Assembly (NCBI RefSeq): GCF_901875635.1
Contig: NZ_CABFMN010000075.1
Location: 1 to 64,000 of the forward strand
Direction of reading: 5' to 3'
Origin: Xylophilus ampelinus
GTDB taxonomy: Bacteria; Pseudomonadota; Gammaproteobacteria; Burkholderiales; Burkholderiaceae_C
DNA: 64,000 bases
The notes beneath the pieces were generated by a model. The model made no database searches. It had not been told where the DNA came from and saw only the letters and a program-made list of their open reading frames with translations. The stretch's first letter is position 1. Each line of letters begins with the position of its first letter. This document shows, piece by piece, positions 1 through 8,715 of this stretch. A program made the position numbers and the translations under genes.

Positions 1-85
1 ACCATCGCAAAGTCGGCTTCCACCCCTGGCTCACTTCTCAATCGGCCCGGTGGCTCACTTCTACTTCGGCGCGGACACACGTGGC
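1..85. mobile_element. Possible terminal end of an IS21-like element
   Basis: The 12-mer TGGCTCACTTCT occurs twice, at 27-38 and 51-62, a spacing of 24 bases. Short multiple direct repeats near the end are typical of IS21-family termini, and the surrounding wording resembles such ends as I remember them. The sequence then runs directly into the coding frame of a Fic/AlbA-type protein tail, as if an element had inserted into that gene. No transposase is visible because the window starts here. The exact boundary (about 70-85) is a guess. Confidence 0.25.
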
Positions 86-379
86 GTCACGCTGATCTTT
101 CGTGCCCCGGAAGTCACCCCGGAAGTCACCCCGGAAGTCACCCCGGAAGTCGCCCCGGAAGTCACAAGGCTAGTGAGTGTGATGGAAGGTGAGGCATCGC
201 GCCAGGAGCTACAACAGCGCCTGCGCCTGAAAGACAGCGAACACTTCCGAAAGGCTTACCTGTTGCCGGCCTTGGCAGCAAAGGCCGTCGAAATGACCTT
301 ACCGGACAAGCCCACGAGCCGGATGCAGCGCTACAGGCTGACACCTCTGGGCGAGCGCCTTCGCCAACCTGCGTCATGA
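50..379 (+). CDS. C-terminal fragment of a Fic/AlbA-type (HTH) protein
   Basis: Only the tail of a gene is present. The frame is open upstream to base 2, so the GTG at 50 is probably not a true start. What remains is a run of PEVT repeats followed by a small winged-helix-like region of about 60 residues ending in RYRLTPLGERLRQ. This tail is typical of Fic-family or AlbA_2 ATP-binding proteins encoded between hsdS and hsdR in type I restriction loci. The stop overlaps the hsdR start (ATGA), so it belongs to the same operon. The 5' part may have been removed by an IS element ending near base 70-85, in which case this is a pseudogene remnant. The original role is unknown; a regulatory or accessory part in the restriction locus is inferred. 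Confidence 0.5.
   Translation: MAHFYFGADTRGVTLIFRAPEVTPEVTPEVTPEVAPEVTRLVSVMEGEASRQELQQRLRLKDSEHFRKAYLLPALAAKAVEMTLPDKPTSRMQRYRLTPLGERLRQPAS
105..164 (+). repeat. 12-bp tandem repeat coding for PEVT units
   Basis: About five copies of a 12-base unit (CCCCGGAAGTCA and close variants) lie head to tail and encode Pro-Glu-Val-Thr or Pro-Glu-Val-Ala. It forms a flexible linker before the C-terminal domain of the gene fragment at 50-379. Such in-frame repeats can change copy number without a frameshift. Confidence 0.85.
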
Positions 380-3300
380 GCGAATACACCGAGGTTGAGC
401 GGCCGTTCCTCGATCAGCTGGCCACGAAAGGCTGGACGGTGATCGACCATGGCAGCGGTGTGCCGCAGCAGGCTGGCCCCAGCCTGCGGAACCACTTCCG
501 CGAATGGCTGCTCCCCGGGGTGTTCGATGAAGCGGTGCGAAGCCTCAACCGCACCAACGATGGCCAGACCTGGCTAACGGACGCGCAGCTGGACGAGTTG
601 CGCCAGCAGTTGACGCGGCACTCCAACCGGTCGCTGCTGGAAGCCAACGAGGCCGTGCAGGCGCTCTTGTTCAAGGCACAGGTGGGCATGAACGAACTGA
701 CCGGCGAATCAGACCCTGTGGTGCGGCTCATCGACTTTCACCATCCCGAGAACAACTGCTTTCACGCCATCAACCAGTTCAGGGTGGACACGCCGGGCTG
801 CGTAAAGGCCTTCATCGTTCCGGACATCGTGCTGTTCGTGAATGGCATCCCCCTGGTGGTGGTGGAGTGCAAGAAGGGGTCTGAGGTCTGCGCGAACCCG
901 ATGCAGGAGGCCTTCGTCCAGCTGCAGCGCTACATGCGGCGCCGCGCACAGACTGAGCTCGATGGACTCAAGGAGGGCGAACCGCGCCTCTTCCACACCA
1001 ATCTGTTCGTGGTTCGCAGCTGTGGCCTAGAGGCTGACTACGGCACCATCACCTCGGGCGAGGAGCACTTCTACGCTTGGAAGACCCTGTTTCCGCAGGA
1101 CGACGCAGGTCTGCAGGGCCTGAGCGCCCAGCAGCAGTTGGTTGGCGGCATGTTGACTCGCCCCAACCTGCTGCAGATCCTGCGCACCAGCTCGGTGTTC
1201 ATGGACACCGATGGTGGTCCGCGCGTCAAGGTGGTCTGCCGCTACCAGCAGTACCGCGCGGCAGGTCGCATCATGGCTCGCCTGCGCGAGGGCCAGACGG
1301 CTGCCGAGCGCAGCGGTGTCGTCTGGCACACCCAGGGTTCGGGCAAGTCGTTGACCATGGTGTTCCTGGCCCGAATGATGCGCGTCAGCCGTGATCTCAG
1401 CGACTCCAAGATCGTGCTGGTCAATGACCGGCAGGATCTGGAAGAACAACTGGGTTACACGGCCACCCTGATCGGCGGCCGTGTCAACGTCATCGAGAGC
1501 CGCGCGGGACTGCGCAGCCACCTGGCCACTGACAGCTCCGATGTCAGCATGGTGATGGTGCACAAGTTCCAGGATCGGCGGGAAACGCTAAGCAATGCGG
1601 TGGCGGAAGCGCTGGGCACCTATCGCGCCATCCCGGCCGGCAAGACCTTTGGGGTCGTCAACACCTCCGATCGCATCATCCTGATGATCGACGAGGCCCA
1701 CCGCACCCAGAGCTCAGACCTGGGCGACAACCTCTTTGAGGCATTCCCCAACGCGGCGCGCATTGCCTTCACCGGAACGCCCTTGATCACCGAGCGCCAC
1801 GGTGAGAAGAAGACCCACAAGCGCTTTGGCGAGTACATCGACACCTACCGCCTGATGGATGCGGTGAACGATGGTGCGACGCTGCAAATCCTCTACGAAG
1901 GCAAGACGGCCGACAGCGCGCTGAGCGAGAAGCACGCCTTCGATACGGCGTTCGAGGATTTGTTCAGAGATCGGTCCGACGAAGAACTGCTTGCGATCAA
2001 GAAGAAGTACGGCGCCACCGGCGACATCCTGGAAGCGGAACAGCGCATCAACGCGATCGCACGCGACCTGGTCGCGCACTACGTGGACAACATCCTGCCC
2101 AACGGCTTCAAGGCGCAGGTGGTGTGCCACAGCAAGCTGGCCTGCGTACGCTATCAGGCGGGCATCGAGGCCGCTCTGGCCGAACGTGTGACCAGGGAGG
2201 AGTCTCGCAGTACGCCCGATACCGAGTTGATCGAGCGGCTGCGTTTTCTCAAGGCTGCCGTGGTGATCTCCAGTGATGGGACGAACGAGCCGGCCTATGT
2301 CACCCACGCGCGCAAGCAAGCGCAGCGAATGAATGCGGTGGACAACTTCTGCCGCAGCTTCGACCTGGAAGATCCCGACAAGGCTTACTCCGGCATCGCC
2401 TTCCTGATCGTGTGCGACATGCTGCTCACGGGCTTTGACGCCCCCATCGAGCAGGTGATGTACATCGACAAGAAGCTGCGCGAGCACACCCTGCTCCAAG
2501 CGATTGCGCGGACGAACCGGGTGAAGAGGGGCAAGAAGCGCGGTTACGTGGTGGACTACATCGGCTTGGCCAATCACCTGACCGAGGCACTCACGGTCTA
2601 TGCCGCCACTGAAGAACAGCAGGAGTTGAAGGATGGCCTGAAGAACATCACGTCCGAGCTGCCCGTGCTTGAAGAGCGCTACCAGCGGCTTCTGCAGCAG
2701 TTCGCAGGCATGGGCGTGAAAGAGATCGAGGCCTTTGCAACAGGTCGCCTATCGACTCAAGAGGCGGATGCCGCGGTCGTTCACCAAGCGGTGACCGCCC
2801 TCAAGGACGAACGACAGCGAGCCGACTTCGAGGTGTACCTGAAGAAGTTCTTGACCAGTCTGGACATCATCCTGCCCGGCACTCAAGCGCAGCCTTATCG
2901 GGTGCCGGCACGCCGCTTCGGCTACATCCTGCAGGTGGCTAAGGAACGCTACAAGGACGAGAGCCTGAACCTCGGTGATGCCGGGGAAAAGGTGAAAGCC
3001 CTCATCAACGAGCACCTGGTCAGCTTAGGCATCAATCCCAAGGTGCCTCCGGTGGAACTGCTGTCTGCAGACTTCATTGAGCAACTGAGTGCCCATGCCG
3101 GAGGCAGCACAGAGGCCAAGGCGAGCGAAATGGAGCATGCCATTCGCAAGCACTGCACTGTTCATCACGACGAGGACCCGGCGTTCTACAAAAGCCTGTC
3201 CGAGAAGGTGGACGCGTTGATTGAGCGCCACAAGGACGAATGGGACCTGCTGGTGGACAAACTGGCAGAGCTCAGGCACGAGGCCGTAGCCGGCCGCCAG

Positions 3301-3648
3301 CAAGGCCAAGATGGCATGAGCAAGGAGGCCACGGCATTCTTCGAACACATCGTCCAGGTGGGCTTTGCGAGTGGTAAGTTGCCTGACGCCGAACGCCCGG
3401 CGTTCAGGGCCTTCCTGGAGGCTGTGGTGGAGCTGCTCCAGGACACGATCGGCAGCATCGACTTTTGGCAAAGCCCGGACAAGCAAAAGCGTGTGCGCGC
3501 ATTGATCAAGACCGAAATTGCCAAGACCTCCATAGAGGAAATGAAGCAGAACCGCGAGCGCGTGGCCGTTGAAATCATGAAGCTGGCCAAGAACCGCCAC
3601 GGCAAACTGACCAAGGGGCTCAAGGCAGCCGGTGGCCAGGAGAGCTGA
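376..3648 (+). CDS. hsdR: Type I restriction enzyme, R (motor/nuclease) subunit HsdR
   Basis: This is the ATP-dependent DNA translocase and endonuclease subunit of a type I restriction-modification complex. It works with HsdM and HsdS, which are not in this window and presumably lie upstream. The 1,090-residue length is normal for the family. In order: an N-terminal nuclease domain with the PD-(D/E)xK pattern (Asp150, then Glu164-Cys-Lys166); a superfamily 2 helicase motor with Walker A QGSGKS near residue 320 and DEAH near 438; the second RecA lobe, with LLTGFDAP and an arginine-rich IARTNR motif near 700-720; and a helical C-terminal region. The ATG overlaps the stop of the preceding fragment, and the stop is directly followed by the ATG of the next gene. 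No frameshift or missing motif was seen, so the subunit looks intact. Confidence 0.96.
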   Translation: MSEYTEVERPFLDQLATKGWTVIDHGSGVPQQAGPSLRNHFREWLLPGVFDEAVRSLNRTNDGQTWLTDAQLDELRQQLTRHSNRSLLEANEAVQALLFKAQVGMNELTGESDPVVRLIDFHHPENNCFHAINQFRVDTPGCVKAFIVPDIVLFVNGIPLVVVECKKGSEVCANPMQEAFVQLQRYMRRRAQTELDGLKEGEPRLFHTNLFVVRSCGLEADYGTITSGEEHFYAWKTLFPQDDAGLQGLSAQQQLVGGMLTRPNLLQILRTSSVFMDTDGGPRVKVVCRYQQYRAAGRIMARLREGQTAAERSGVVWHTQGSGKSLTMVFLARMMRVSRDLSDSKIVLVNDRQDLEEQLGYTATLIGGRVNVIESRAGLRSHLATDSSDVSMVMVHKFQDRRETLSNAVAEALGTYRAIPAGKTFGVVNTSDRIILMIDEAHRTQSSDLGDNLFEAFPNAARIAFTGTPLITERHGEKKTHKRFGEYIDTYRLMDAVNDGATLQILYEGKTADSALSEKHAFDTAFEDLFRDRSDEELLAIKKKYGATGDILEAEQRINAIARDLVAHYVDNILPNGFKAQVVCHSKLACVRYQAGIEAALAERVTREESRSTPDTELIERLRFLKAAVVISSDGTNEPAYVTHARKQAQRMNAVDNFCRSFDLEDPDKAYSGIAFLIVCDMLLTGFDAPIEQVMYIDKKLREHTLLQAIARTNRVKRGKKRGYVVDYIGLANHLTEALTVYAATEEQQELKDGLKNITSELPVLEERYQRLLQQFAGMGVKEIEAFATGRLSTQEADAAVVHQAVTALKDERQRADFEVYLKKFLTSLDIILPGTQAQPYRVPARRFGYILQVAKERYKDESLNLGDAGEKVKALINEHLVSLGINPKVPPVELLSADFIEQLSAHAGGSTEAKASEMEHAIRKHCTVHHDEDPAFYKSLSEKVDALIERHKDEWDLLVDKLAELRHEAVAGRQQGQDGMSKEATAFFEHIVQVGFASGKLPDAERPAFRAFLEAVVELLQDTIGSIDFWQSPDKQKRVRALIKTEIAKTSIEEMKQNRERVAVEIMKLAKNRHGKLTKGLKAAGGQES

Positions 3649-4356
3649 ATGCAAGTGCGCCAGGTTCACGACATCGAGTACCACCTCCTGCCCGGCACGG
3701 CGCGGAGGACGACCGACATCGTCATCGAGCGCGATGGCGTGGTGACGGTGCGTCCGCCTGCCCGCATGACACCCGAGCAGATCGACCAGACGGTGCTGTC
3801 GAAGCGGATGTGGATCTATCGCAGCTTGGCGGAGTGGCGCGAACTGAACGGGGGCCGCGTCAACCGCGAATGGGTCAGCGGCGAGTCCTTCATGTACCTG
3901 GGTAGCAGCTACCGGTTGGAGCTGGTGGCTGCGCAAGACGAGCCGTTGAAGCTGAAGGACGGTCGTTTTTGCCTAGTTAAGCGTGTTGTCTCCGAACTTG
4001 GAAAAGACGGCGCCAGTAAGGCCTTTGCAGCTTTCTATACCGACAAGGGACAGCGTCGCCTGGCAAGCCGGGTTGCCTACTTCGCCCCCAAGGTTGGCGT
4101 TGCGGCGGGCCGAGTGGAAGTCAAGGACCTGGGATACCGCTGGGCCTCATGCCTAAAGGATGGTGATTTGCACTTTCACTGGAAGTGCCTGATGGCCCCC
4201 TTGACCATCATCGACTACATCGTCGTCCATGAGCTTTGCCACACGCGTCACCGAGATCACTCCGATGCGTTTTGGAACGAGGTGGACAAGGTCTTGCCGG
4301 ATTTTCAACGGCGTAAAGAGTGGCTGCGAATGCGTGGGGTCGAGCTGAATCTTTAG
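3649..4356 (+). CDS. YgjP-type M48 family metallopeptidase
   Basis: A predicted zinc metalloprotease of the YgjP/SprT-like (DUF45) family, 235 residues, the usual size. The zinc site HELCHTRHRDH lies near residues 190-200: the two His and Glu of HExxH, and a third His downstream. It starts directly after the hsdR stop with no gap, so it is translated with hsdR. Genes of this family are often found next to type I restriction loci, where their role is not established; protein turnover or protection during restriction is speculative. No signal peptide is seen, so it is probably cytoplasmic. The family call is firm; the biological role is not. Confidence 0.9.
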   Translation: MQVRQVHDIEYHLLPGTARRTTDIVIERDGVVTVRPPARMTPEQIDQTVLSKRMWIYRSLAEWRELNGGRVNREWVSGESFMYLGSSYRLELVAAQDEPLKLKDGRFCLVKRVVSELGKDGASKAFAAFYTDKGQRRLASRVAYFAPKVGVAAGRVEVKDLGYRWASCLKDGDLHFHWKCLMAPLTIIDYIVVHELCHTRHRDHSDAFWNEVDKVLPDFQRRKEWLRMRGVELNL

Positions 4357-4713
4357 GAAGCATGCCACGCCAAAGGCCCCTCGTGGTAGCCGGTGGCAGG
4401 GCCCTCAGGATCAACACCGCACGAGCACCTAAGACGCGTATCCTAAATCTACCAAGGCTACCTCTGCGGCCCCCGCACCACCCGACCCGTGCTTTACATG
4501 GTGGCCGCGGGCCTAGGCGAGCCGGCGCTGCCCACGATCTGTGTTCCGGCTGGACCGCACAACGCTTACCAAGTCGTACCCTGCGGCCGCGCATCCCAAG
4601 TCGCAAGATCTGCGTGGTGACCCTGCGCGAACGCGTGCTCAGCGGGGTCGCTTAGGTGTGCGCACGCCTCATCGTCGACGCCCTGCGCGAGAGTGCTACG
4701 GCGGCGCGCACGC
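4357..4713. other. Gap without a convincing gene
   Basis: This stretch separates the restriction locus from the metabolic region. Short plus-strand phrases such as LYMVAAGLGEPALP (near 4490-4540) look like fragments of former coding DNA, but stops interrupt every frame and I could not assign a parent family. No terminator with a T-run was found. It is best read as degenerate DNA at the edge of an insertion. Confidence 0.5.
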
Positions 4714-5078
4714 TCAGCGTTGCTGCCCCCACCGCCTGATCGTCACCCGTTCCACCGCCGCAAACCCCAAACTCTCCACCCCCAACCCAATCAACACCAC
4801 CAGCACCAACCCCGCGAACACGCGGTCCGTGTAGAACTCGTTCCGATTCTGGAAGACGTACCACCCCAGCCCGCCCTTGCCCGAGCTGGCGCCGAGGACG
4901 AGTTCGGCGGCGATGAGGGTGCGCCAGGCAAAGGCCCAGCCGATCTTCAGGCCGACAGGATGGCGGGCAGGGCGGCGGGGAGCAGGATCTGCAGCACATA
5001 GCGCAGGCCGGTGAGGCCGTAATTGCGGCCAGCCATGCGCAGGGTCTCGGGCACGCCCTGAAAGGCCGCGTACGTGTC
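4714..5078 (-). pseudogene. Truncated, frameshifted copy of an SsuC/TauC-type ABC permease (C-terminal part)
   Basis: The minus strand encodes about the last 120 residues of a binding-protein-dependent permease, including IGWAFAWRTLIAAEL, SSGKGGLGW and the terminal RRWGQQR. It is nearly identical in DNA to 9,506-9,871 of the intact permease gene: about 14 differences in some 268 bases compared by eye. One base is missing near 4,951 (CAGGCCGACAGG here, CAGGCCCGACAGG in the intact copy), which shifts the frame. Similarity ends near 5,078, just before the 3' end of the LysR gene. A second piece of the same gene, from nearer the N-terminus, lies at 8,610-8,690. Non-functional. Confidence 0.85.
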
Positions 5079-5099
5079 CACCTCCAAGCGGCCCACCAC

Positions 5100-6047
5100 C
5101 TACTCCCCGGCCCACTGCTCCAGCTCTCGCACCACCACCCCCACCCCCTCTGCCCGCTCGTCCCCCCGCCACAGCACCCCAATCGCCTCCGGCGCCCCCG
5201 GCACCGCCACCGGCAACCGTCGCAGCTGCCCACCCTCCACGAACCGCCCCATGTGGCTCTCCAGCCCCACGTACAGCAGCTGCAGCCGCTGCATCAGCGC
5301 CACGCTCAGCGCGACGGTGCGGGTGCCGATGCGGGCCACGGGCGGCGTGGCGCCCCACTGTTCGCACAGCTGCACGAAGGCGCGGTGCGGCGGCGAATCG
5401 ACGGGCGGCAGCAGCCAGGTGGCGGTGGCGCAGTTGCGGGCGCTCACGCTGCGGCGTGACGCGAGCGGGTGGTCGGCGGGGGCGTACACGGCCAGGCGGT
5501 CGTGCACCAGGGGCGTGAAGACAAAACCCGCGGGCACCTCCACGCCCGCGCGGCACAGCACGAGGTCGACGCTGTCGTCTTGGCACAGCGCGGGGATGTC
5601 GGCGGCCTCGATCTCGCGGTAGTCGATCCACAGCTCGGGCTGCGCGGCGCACAGCGCGGGCAGGGCGGGCGCGGCGATGGCGGTGCTGGCGGCGGCGATG
5701 CCCGCGATGCGCACCACGCCGGCGGCGCCCTGGCCGACCTGCGCGGCGTCGTGGGCCAGCCGCTCGAAGCCGGCAATGGCGTGCTTGAGCGCGGGCAGCA
5801 GCAGGGCGCCCTCGCGCGTGGGGCGCACACCGCGCGCGTGGCGGTCGAACAGGGTCACGCCCAGCAGGGCCTCGACACGGTTGAGCGCCTCGGTGGCCGA
5901 GGGCTGGGCCATGCCGAGCGACGCGGCCGCCTTCTGGATCGCGCCCAGCTCGGCCATGCGCACCACCAGCTGCAGCTGCCGCGGCCGCGCGTAATGCAGC
6001 AGGCGGCGGGCGAGGCTGGCAGACGCGTCGGGCAGGGCAGGCGGCAT
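5100..6047 (-). CDS. LysR-family transcriptional regulator
   Basis: A LysR-type regulator of about 315 residues. The N-terminal winged helix-turn-helix is at roughly residues 20-80 (QLQLVVRMAELGAIQKAAASLGMAQPSATE split across the helices), followed by the two-lobed effector-binding domain. I chose the ATG at 6,047, preceded by GGAA at suitable spacing; a TTG at 6,077 would add ten residues. The gene is divergent from the Bug receptor at 6,182, and the roughly 130-base space between them is the likely control region, the usual LysR arrangement. It therefore probably controls the receptor and lyase genes in response to their substrate, which is unknown. Its 3' end abuts the broken permease gene, which suggests it arrived as part of an inserted module. 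Confidence 0.88.
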   Translation of the reverse strand: MPPALPDASASLARRLLHYARPRQLQLVVRMAELGAIQKAAASLGMAQPSATEALNRVEALLGVTLFDRHARGVRPTREGALLLPALKHAIAGFERLAHDAAQVGQGAAGVVRIAGIAAASTAIAAPALPALCAAQPELWIDYREIEAADIPALCQDDSVDLVLCRAGVEVPAGFVFTPLVHDRLAVYAPADHPLASRRSVSARNCATATWLLPPVDSPPHRAFVQLCEQWGATPPVARIGTRTVALSVALMQRLQLLYVGLESHMGRFVEGGQLRRLPVAVPGAPEAIGVLWRGDERAEGVGVVVRELEQWAGE

Positions 6048-6181
6048 GGGCGGGCGTTCCGGCAAGGTATAGGCCAATTCGATGGCTGGGCTGTATTCTG
6101 CCGTTGCGGCCTGCAGCCGGGGCCGAGAAGATCGCGTCGCGCTTCCCTGAACAACGACGAGACCGACGGAGACAGACAGCC

Positions 6182-7231
6182 ATGCCGATGCACCGCATCA
6201 CCACCACCCGCACGCCCGCGACCCCCGATTCCTTCCTGCCCGCCCGGCCTGCGCGGCGCCGCGCCTGCCTGCTCGCAGCCGTGGCCGTGCTCGGCGTCGG
6301 TGCCGCAACGCTGCATTTGCCGGCCGCGGCGCAGGCGTACCCGTCCAAGTCGATCACGCTTGTGGTGCCCTACCCGGCCGGCGGCGCGACCGACGCCGCG
6401 GCGCGCCTGGTCGCCACGCAACTGGGCCAGGTGTTGGGGCAGACGGTGGTGGTCGACAACGTGGCCGGCGCCTCGGGCGCGATCGCGGCGCAGAAGGTGG
6501 TGCGCGCTGCGCCCGACGGCTACACGCTGCTGGCCGGCACCATCAACGAGGTGGTGCTGGCGCCCATCGTCAGCGCCGGCACGCCTTACAAGTACCAGGA
6601 CCTGGCGCCGGTGGGCGAGGTGGGCTCGACGCCCTTCGTGCTGGTGGCCAACCCCAAGGTGGCGGCCAGCCAGATCGACGAGCTGCTGGCGCTGGTGCGC
6701 AAGAACCCCGGCAAGGTCAACGTCGGCATTCCGGGCATCGGCACGCTGCAGCACATCGCGGTCGCGGCCCTGGCCGGCCAGGCCAAGCTCGACTGGACGA
6801 CGGTGCCCTACAAGGGCGCGGCGCCGCTCAATGCCGACCTGCTCGGCGGGCAGGTCGACCTGGCGGTGGTCACGCTGCCCTCGGCCATCGGCTACATCGC
6901 CGACGGCAAGCTCAAGTCGCTGGGCCTGATGAGCCTGCAGCGCGACGAGCGCGCCACCGATCTGCCGACCATCAACGAAGGCCGCGAGATCAAGAATTTC
7001 AGCACCGACGCGTGGCTAGGCTTGCTGGCGCCGTCGAAGACGCCCGCGCCCGTCGTCGCAAAGCTCAACGCCGCGCTGGCCGAGGTGTTGAAGAAGCCCG
7101 AGCTGCGCGAGGGCCTGGTCAAGATCGGCTTCAAGGTCAACCCCGGCAGCGCGGCCGACTTCGCCCAGCGCATGGCGCGCGACGACAAGCGCTACCGCGA
7201 GGTGGCCGCGACGGTGAAGCTCGACCGATGA
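6182..7231 (+). CDS. Bug/TctC-family periplasmic receptor (tripartite tricarboxylate transporter type)
   Basis: A periplasmic solute receptor of about 349 residues. It has a long signal peptide (basic RRR, hydrophobic core, cleavage after AAAQA) and the family hallmark VPYPAGGATDAAAR near residue 60. The ATG at 6,182 is preceded by GGAG at good spacing; a GTG further upstream would only lengthen the leader. Bug proteins bind carboxylates or other small polar molecules; many act without a linked transporter, and no TctA/TctB genes are near. It is divergent from the LysR gene and lies 28 bases before the lyase gene, so the ligand is probably the lyase's substrate or a related compound. The actual ligand cannot be read from the sequence. 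Confidence 0.92.
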   Translation: MPMHRITTTRTPATPDSFLPARPARRRACLLAAVAVLGVGAATLHLPAAAQAYPSKSITLVVPYPAGGATDAAARLVATQLGQVLGQTVVVDNVAGASGAIAAQKVVRAAPDGYTLLAGTINEVVLAPIVSAGTPYKYQDLAPVGEVGSTPFVLVANPKVAASQIDELLALVRKNPGKVNVGIPGIGTLQHIAVAALAGQAKLDWTTVPYKGAAPLNADLLGGQVDLAVVTLPSAIGYIADGKLKSLGLMSLQRDERATDLPTINEGREIKNFSTDAWLGLLAPSKTPAPVVAKLNAALAEVLKKPELREGLVKIGFKVNPGSAADFAQRMARDDKRYREVAATVKLDR

Positions 7232-7259
7232 ACGACGACAACGCCGAAGCGGCCTGCCG

Positions 7260-8582
7260 ATGATCTGCCTGTCCGACGAGCCGGCGTCCACGCCGGCGGG
7301 CCACGCGATGCGCGCCGTCTTCTCCGCGCAGGCGAGCGTGGCGCACATTCTGCAGGTCGAGGCGGCGCTCGCGCGCGTGCAGGCGCGCCACGGCATCGTG
7401 CCGCAGGCCGCGGCCGACGACATCACGGCGCGCGCGACGCTGGCCGACTTTCCTGTCGACGAATGGGAGCGCCAGCGCATGCGCGTGGGGCACCCGCTGG
7501 TCGCCATCCTCGAAGCCTGGTCGAGCCGCCTCGCGCCCGACAGCCGCGAGTGGCTGCACTACGGCGCCACCACGGCCGACCTGTTCAACACCGTGCTGGT
7601 GATGCAGCTGCAGGCGGCCGGGCACGCCCTCGTGGCGCAGATGCAGGGCATCGCGCAGCGCCTCGCGGCCCTGGCCACGGCGCACCGCGCCACGCCGATG
7701 GTCGCGCGCACGCTGGGGCGCCATGCGCTGCCCTTCACCTTCGGCATGAAGGTGGGCACCTGGCTGGCCGAGCACGGGCGCAGCACCGCGCGGCTGCAGC
7801 ACTGGCTGGCGCAGTACCGCACCGGCATCCTGAGCGGCGCCGTGGGCACCTACGCGTCCTTCGGCGACGCGGGCCCGGCCATCGAGCGCGCGGTGATGGC
7901 CGAGCTGGGCCTGGCCGAGCCCGAGGCCGTCGACTGGAAAGGCAGCCGCGACCGCTTTGCCGAGTTCGGCTGCGCCGTCGCGCTGGCGGCGCGCACCTGC
8001 GGGCACATGGCGCACGAAATCTTCCTGCTGGCCGGCGACGACATCGACGAGCTGCGCGAAGCGAACGGCGCCGTGGGCTCGTCGACCATGCCGCACAAGT
8101 CGAACCCCTCGCTGTGCATCGAGGTCGTCTCGCGTGCGCGTGAAGTCGCCGCGCGGCTGCAGCCGCTGCTCGACTGGATCGGCATGGTCTACGACCGCGA
8201 TTCCGCCCAGCACGGCGACGTGCTGCGCGACCAGTGCGTGGGCATGGCCGACCTGCTGGCGCAGCTCGATCGCCTGTTCGACGTGCTGGTGGTCATGCCC
8301 GAGCACATGGCGGCCAACCTGCAGCGCACGCAGGGCATGGTGCTGTCGGAGGCGCTGACCTTCGCATTGGCCGCCCGCATGGGCAAGCACAGCGCGCACC
8401 ACGCGGTGCAGCGCCTGGTGCGCACCGCGCGCGAACGCGGCTGCTCGCTGCAAGACGCCGCGCGCGACGACCCGGCCATCGCGCCCTGGCTGGCCGAACA
8501 GCCCGACCTGCTCGACGTGCGGGCCTACACCGGCCGCGCGCCGCAGATCGCCGACGCCGCGGCGGCCGCCTGGCGGGGCTGA
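7260..8582 (+). CDS. Fumarase/aspartase-superfamily lyase (PcaB / adenylosuccinate-lyase-like)
   Basis: A 440-residue enzyme of the class II fumarase/aspartase superfamily, which does beta-elimination of fumarate-type products or the related cycloisomerisation. The signature GSSTMPHKSNP near residue 280 carries the catalytic serine, and TTADLFNT and MVARTLGRHALPFTFG match the other conserved regions. It resembles 3-carboxy-cis,cis-muconate cycloisomerase and adenylosuccinate lyase more than argininosuccinate lyase, but context does not support a purine or protocatechuate pathway here. A Bug receptor precedes it and a LysR gene is divergent, forming a small catabolic module for an unidentified carboxylate or amino-acid adduct. 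No terminator is visible after the stop. Confidence 0.88.
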   Translation: MICLSDEPASTPAGHAMRAVFSAQASVAHILQVEAALARVQARHGIVPQAAADDITARATLADFPVDEWERQRMRVGHPLVAILEAWSSRLAPDSREWLHYGATTADLFNTVLVMQLQAAGHALVAQMQGIAQRLAALATAHRATPMVARTLGRHALPFTFGMKVGTWLAEHGRSTARLQHWLAQYRTGILSGAVGTYASFGDAGPAIERAVMAELGLAEPEAVDWKGSRDRFAEFGCAVALAARTCGHMAHEIFLLAGDDIDELREANGAVGSSTMPHKSNPSLCIEVVSRAREVAARLQPLLDWIGMVYDRDSAQHGDVLRDQCVGMADLLAQLDRLFDVLVVMPEHMAANLQRTQGMVLSEALTFALAARMGKHSAHHAVQRLVRTARERGCSLQDAARDDPAIAPWLAEQPDLLDVRAYTGRAPQIADAAAAAWRG

Positions 8583-8609
8583 GCGCACGGGTGTGGCGGG
8601 GCCGTGCTG

Positions 8610-8690
8610 CTCAGCGGCACACCGGCCCCATAGCCCTCGGGCAGCACGATGGCGACCGCAGCCTTGGCAACGAACTCGCCGCTTGCGATT
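8610..8690 (-). pseudogene. Second remnant of the disrupted ABC permease gene
   Basis: The minus strand reads GEFVAKAAVAIVLPEGYGAG, which matches GELVTKTAISLSVLLKGYVAG of the intact permease (DNA around 10,050-10,138). It is collinear with the C-terminal fragment at 4,714-5,078: same strand, N-proximal part at the higher coordinate. About 175 bases of the gene between the two pieces are missing. The two remnants flank the LysR-Bug-lyase module, as expected if the module replaced the middle of a duplicated permease gene. Confidence 0.6.
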
Positions 8691-8715
8691 CGGGTGAGGC
8701 TGTAGTCCTTTAGCC

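Noticed and set aside
105..164. Short regular repeats considered as a CRISPR array
   Set aside because: The units are 12 bases, contiguous, without spacers, and encode a PEVT protein repeat.
4714..6357. One long minus-strand frame joining the permease fragment and the LysR region
   Set aside because: Only the end has permease likeness; the rest is the LysR gene read out of frame. The permease piece is a frameshifted remnant.
7228..7263. An ATG at 7,228 as start of the lyase gene
   Set aside because: That frame stops after eleven codons; the lyase frame starts at 7,260.
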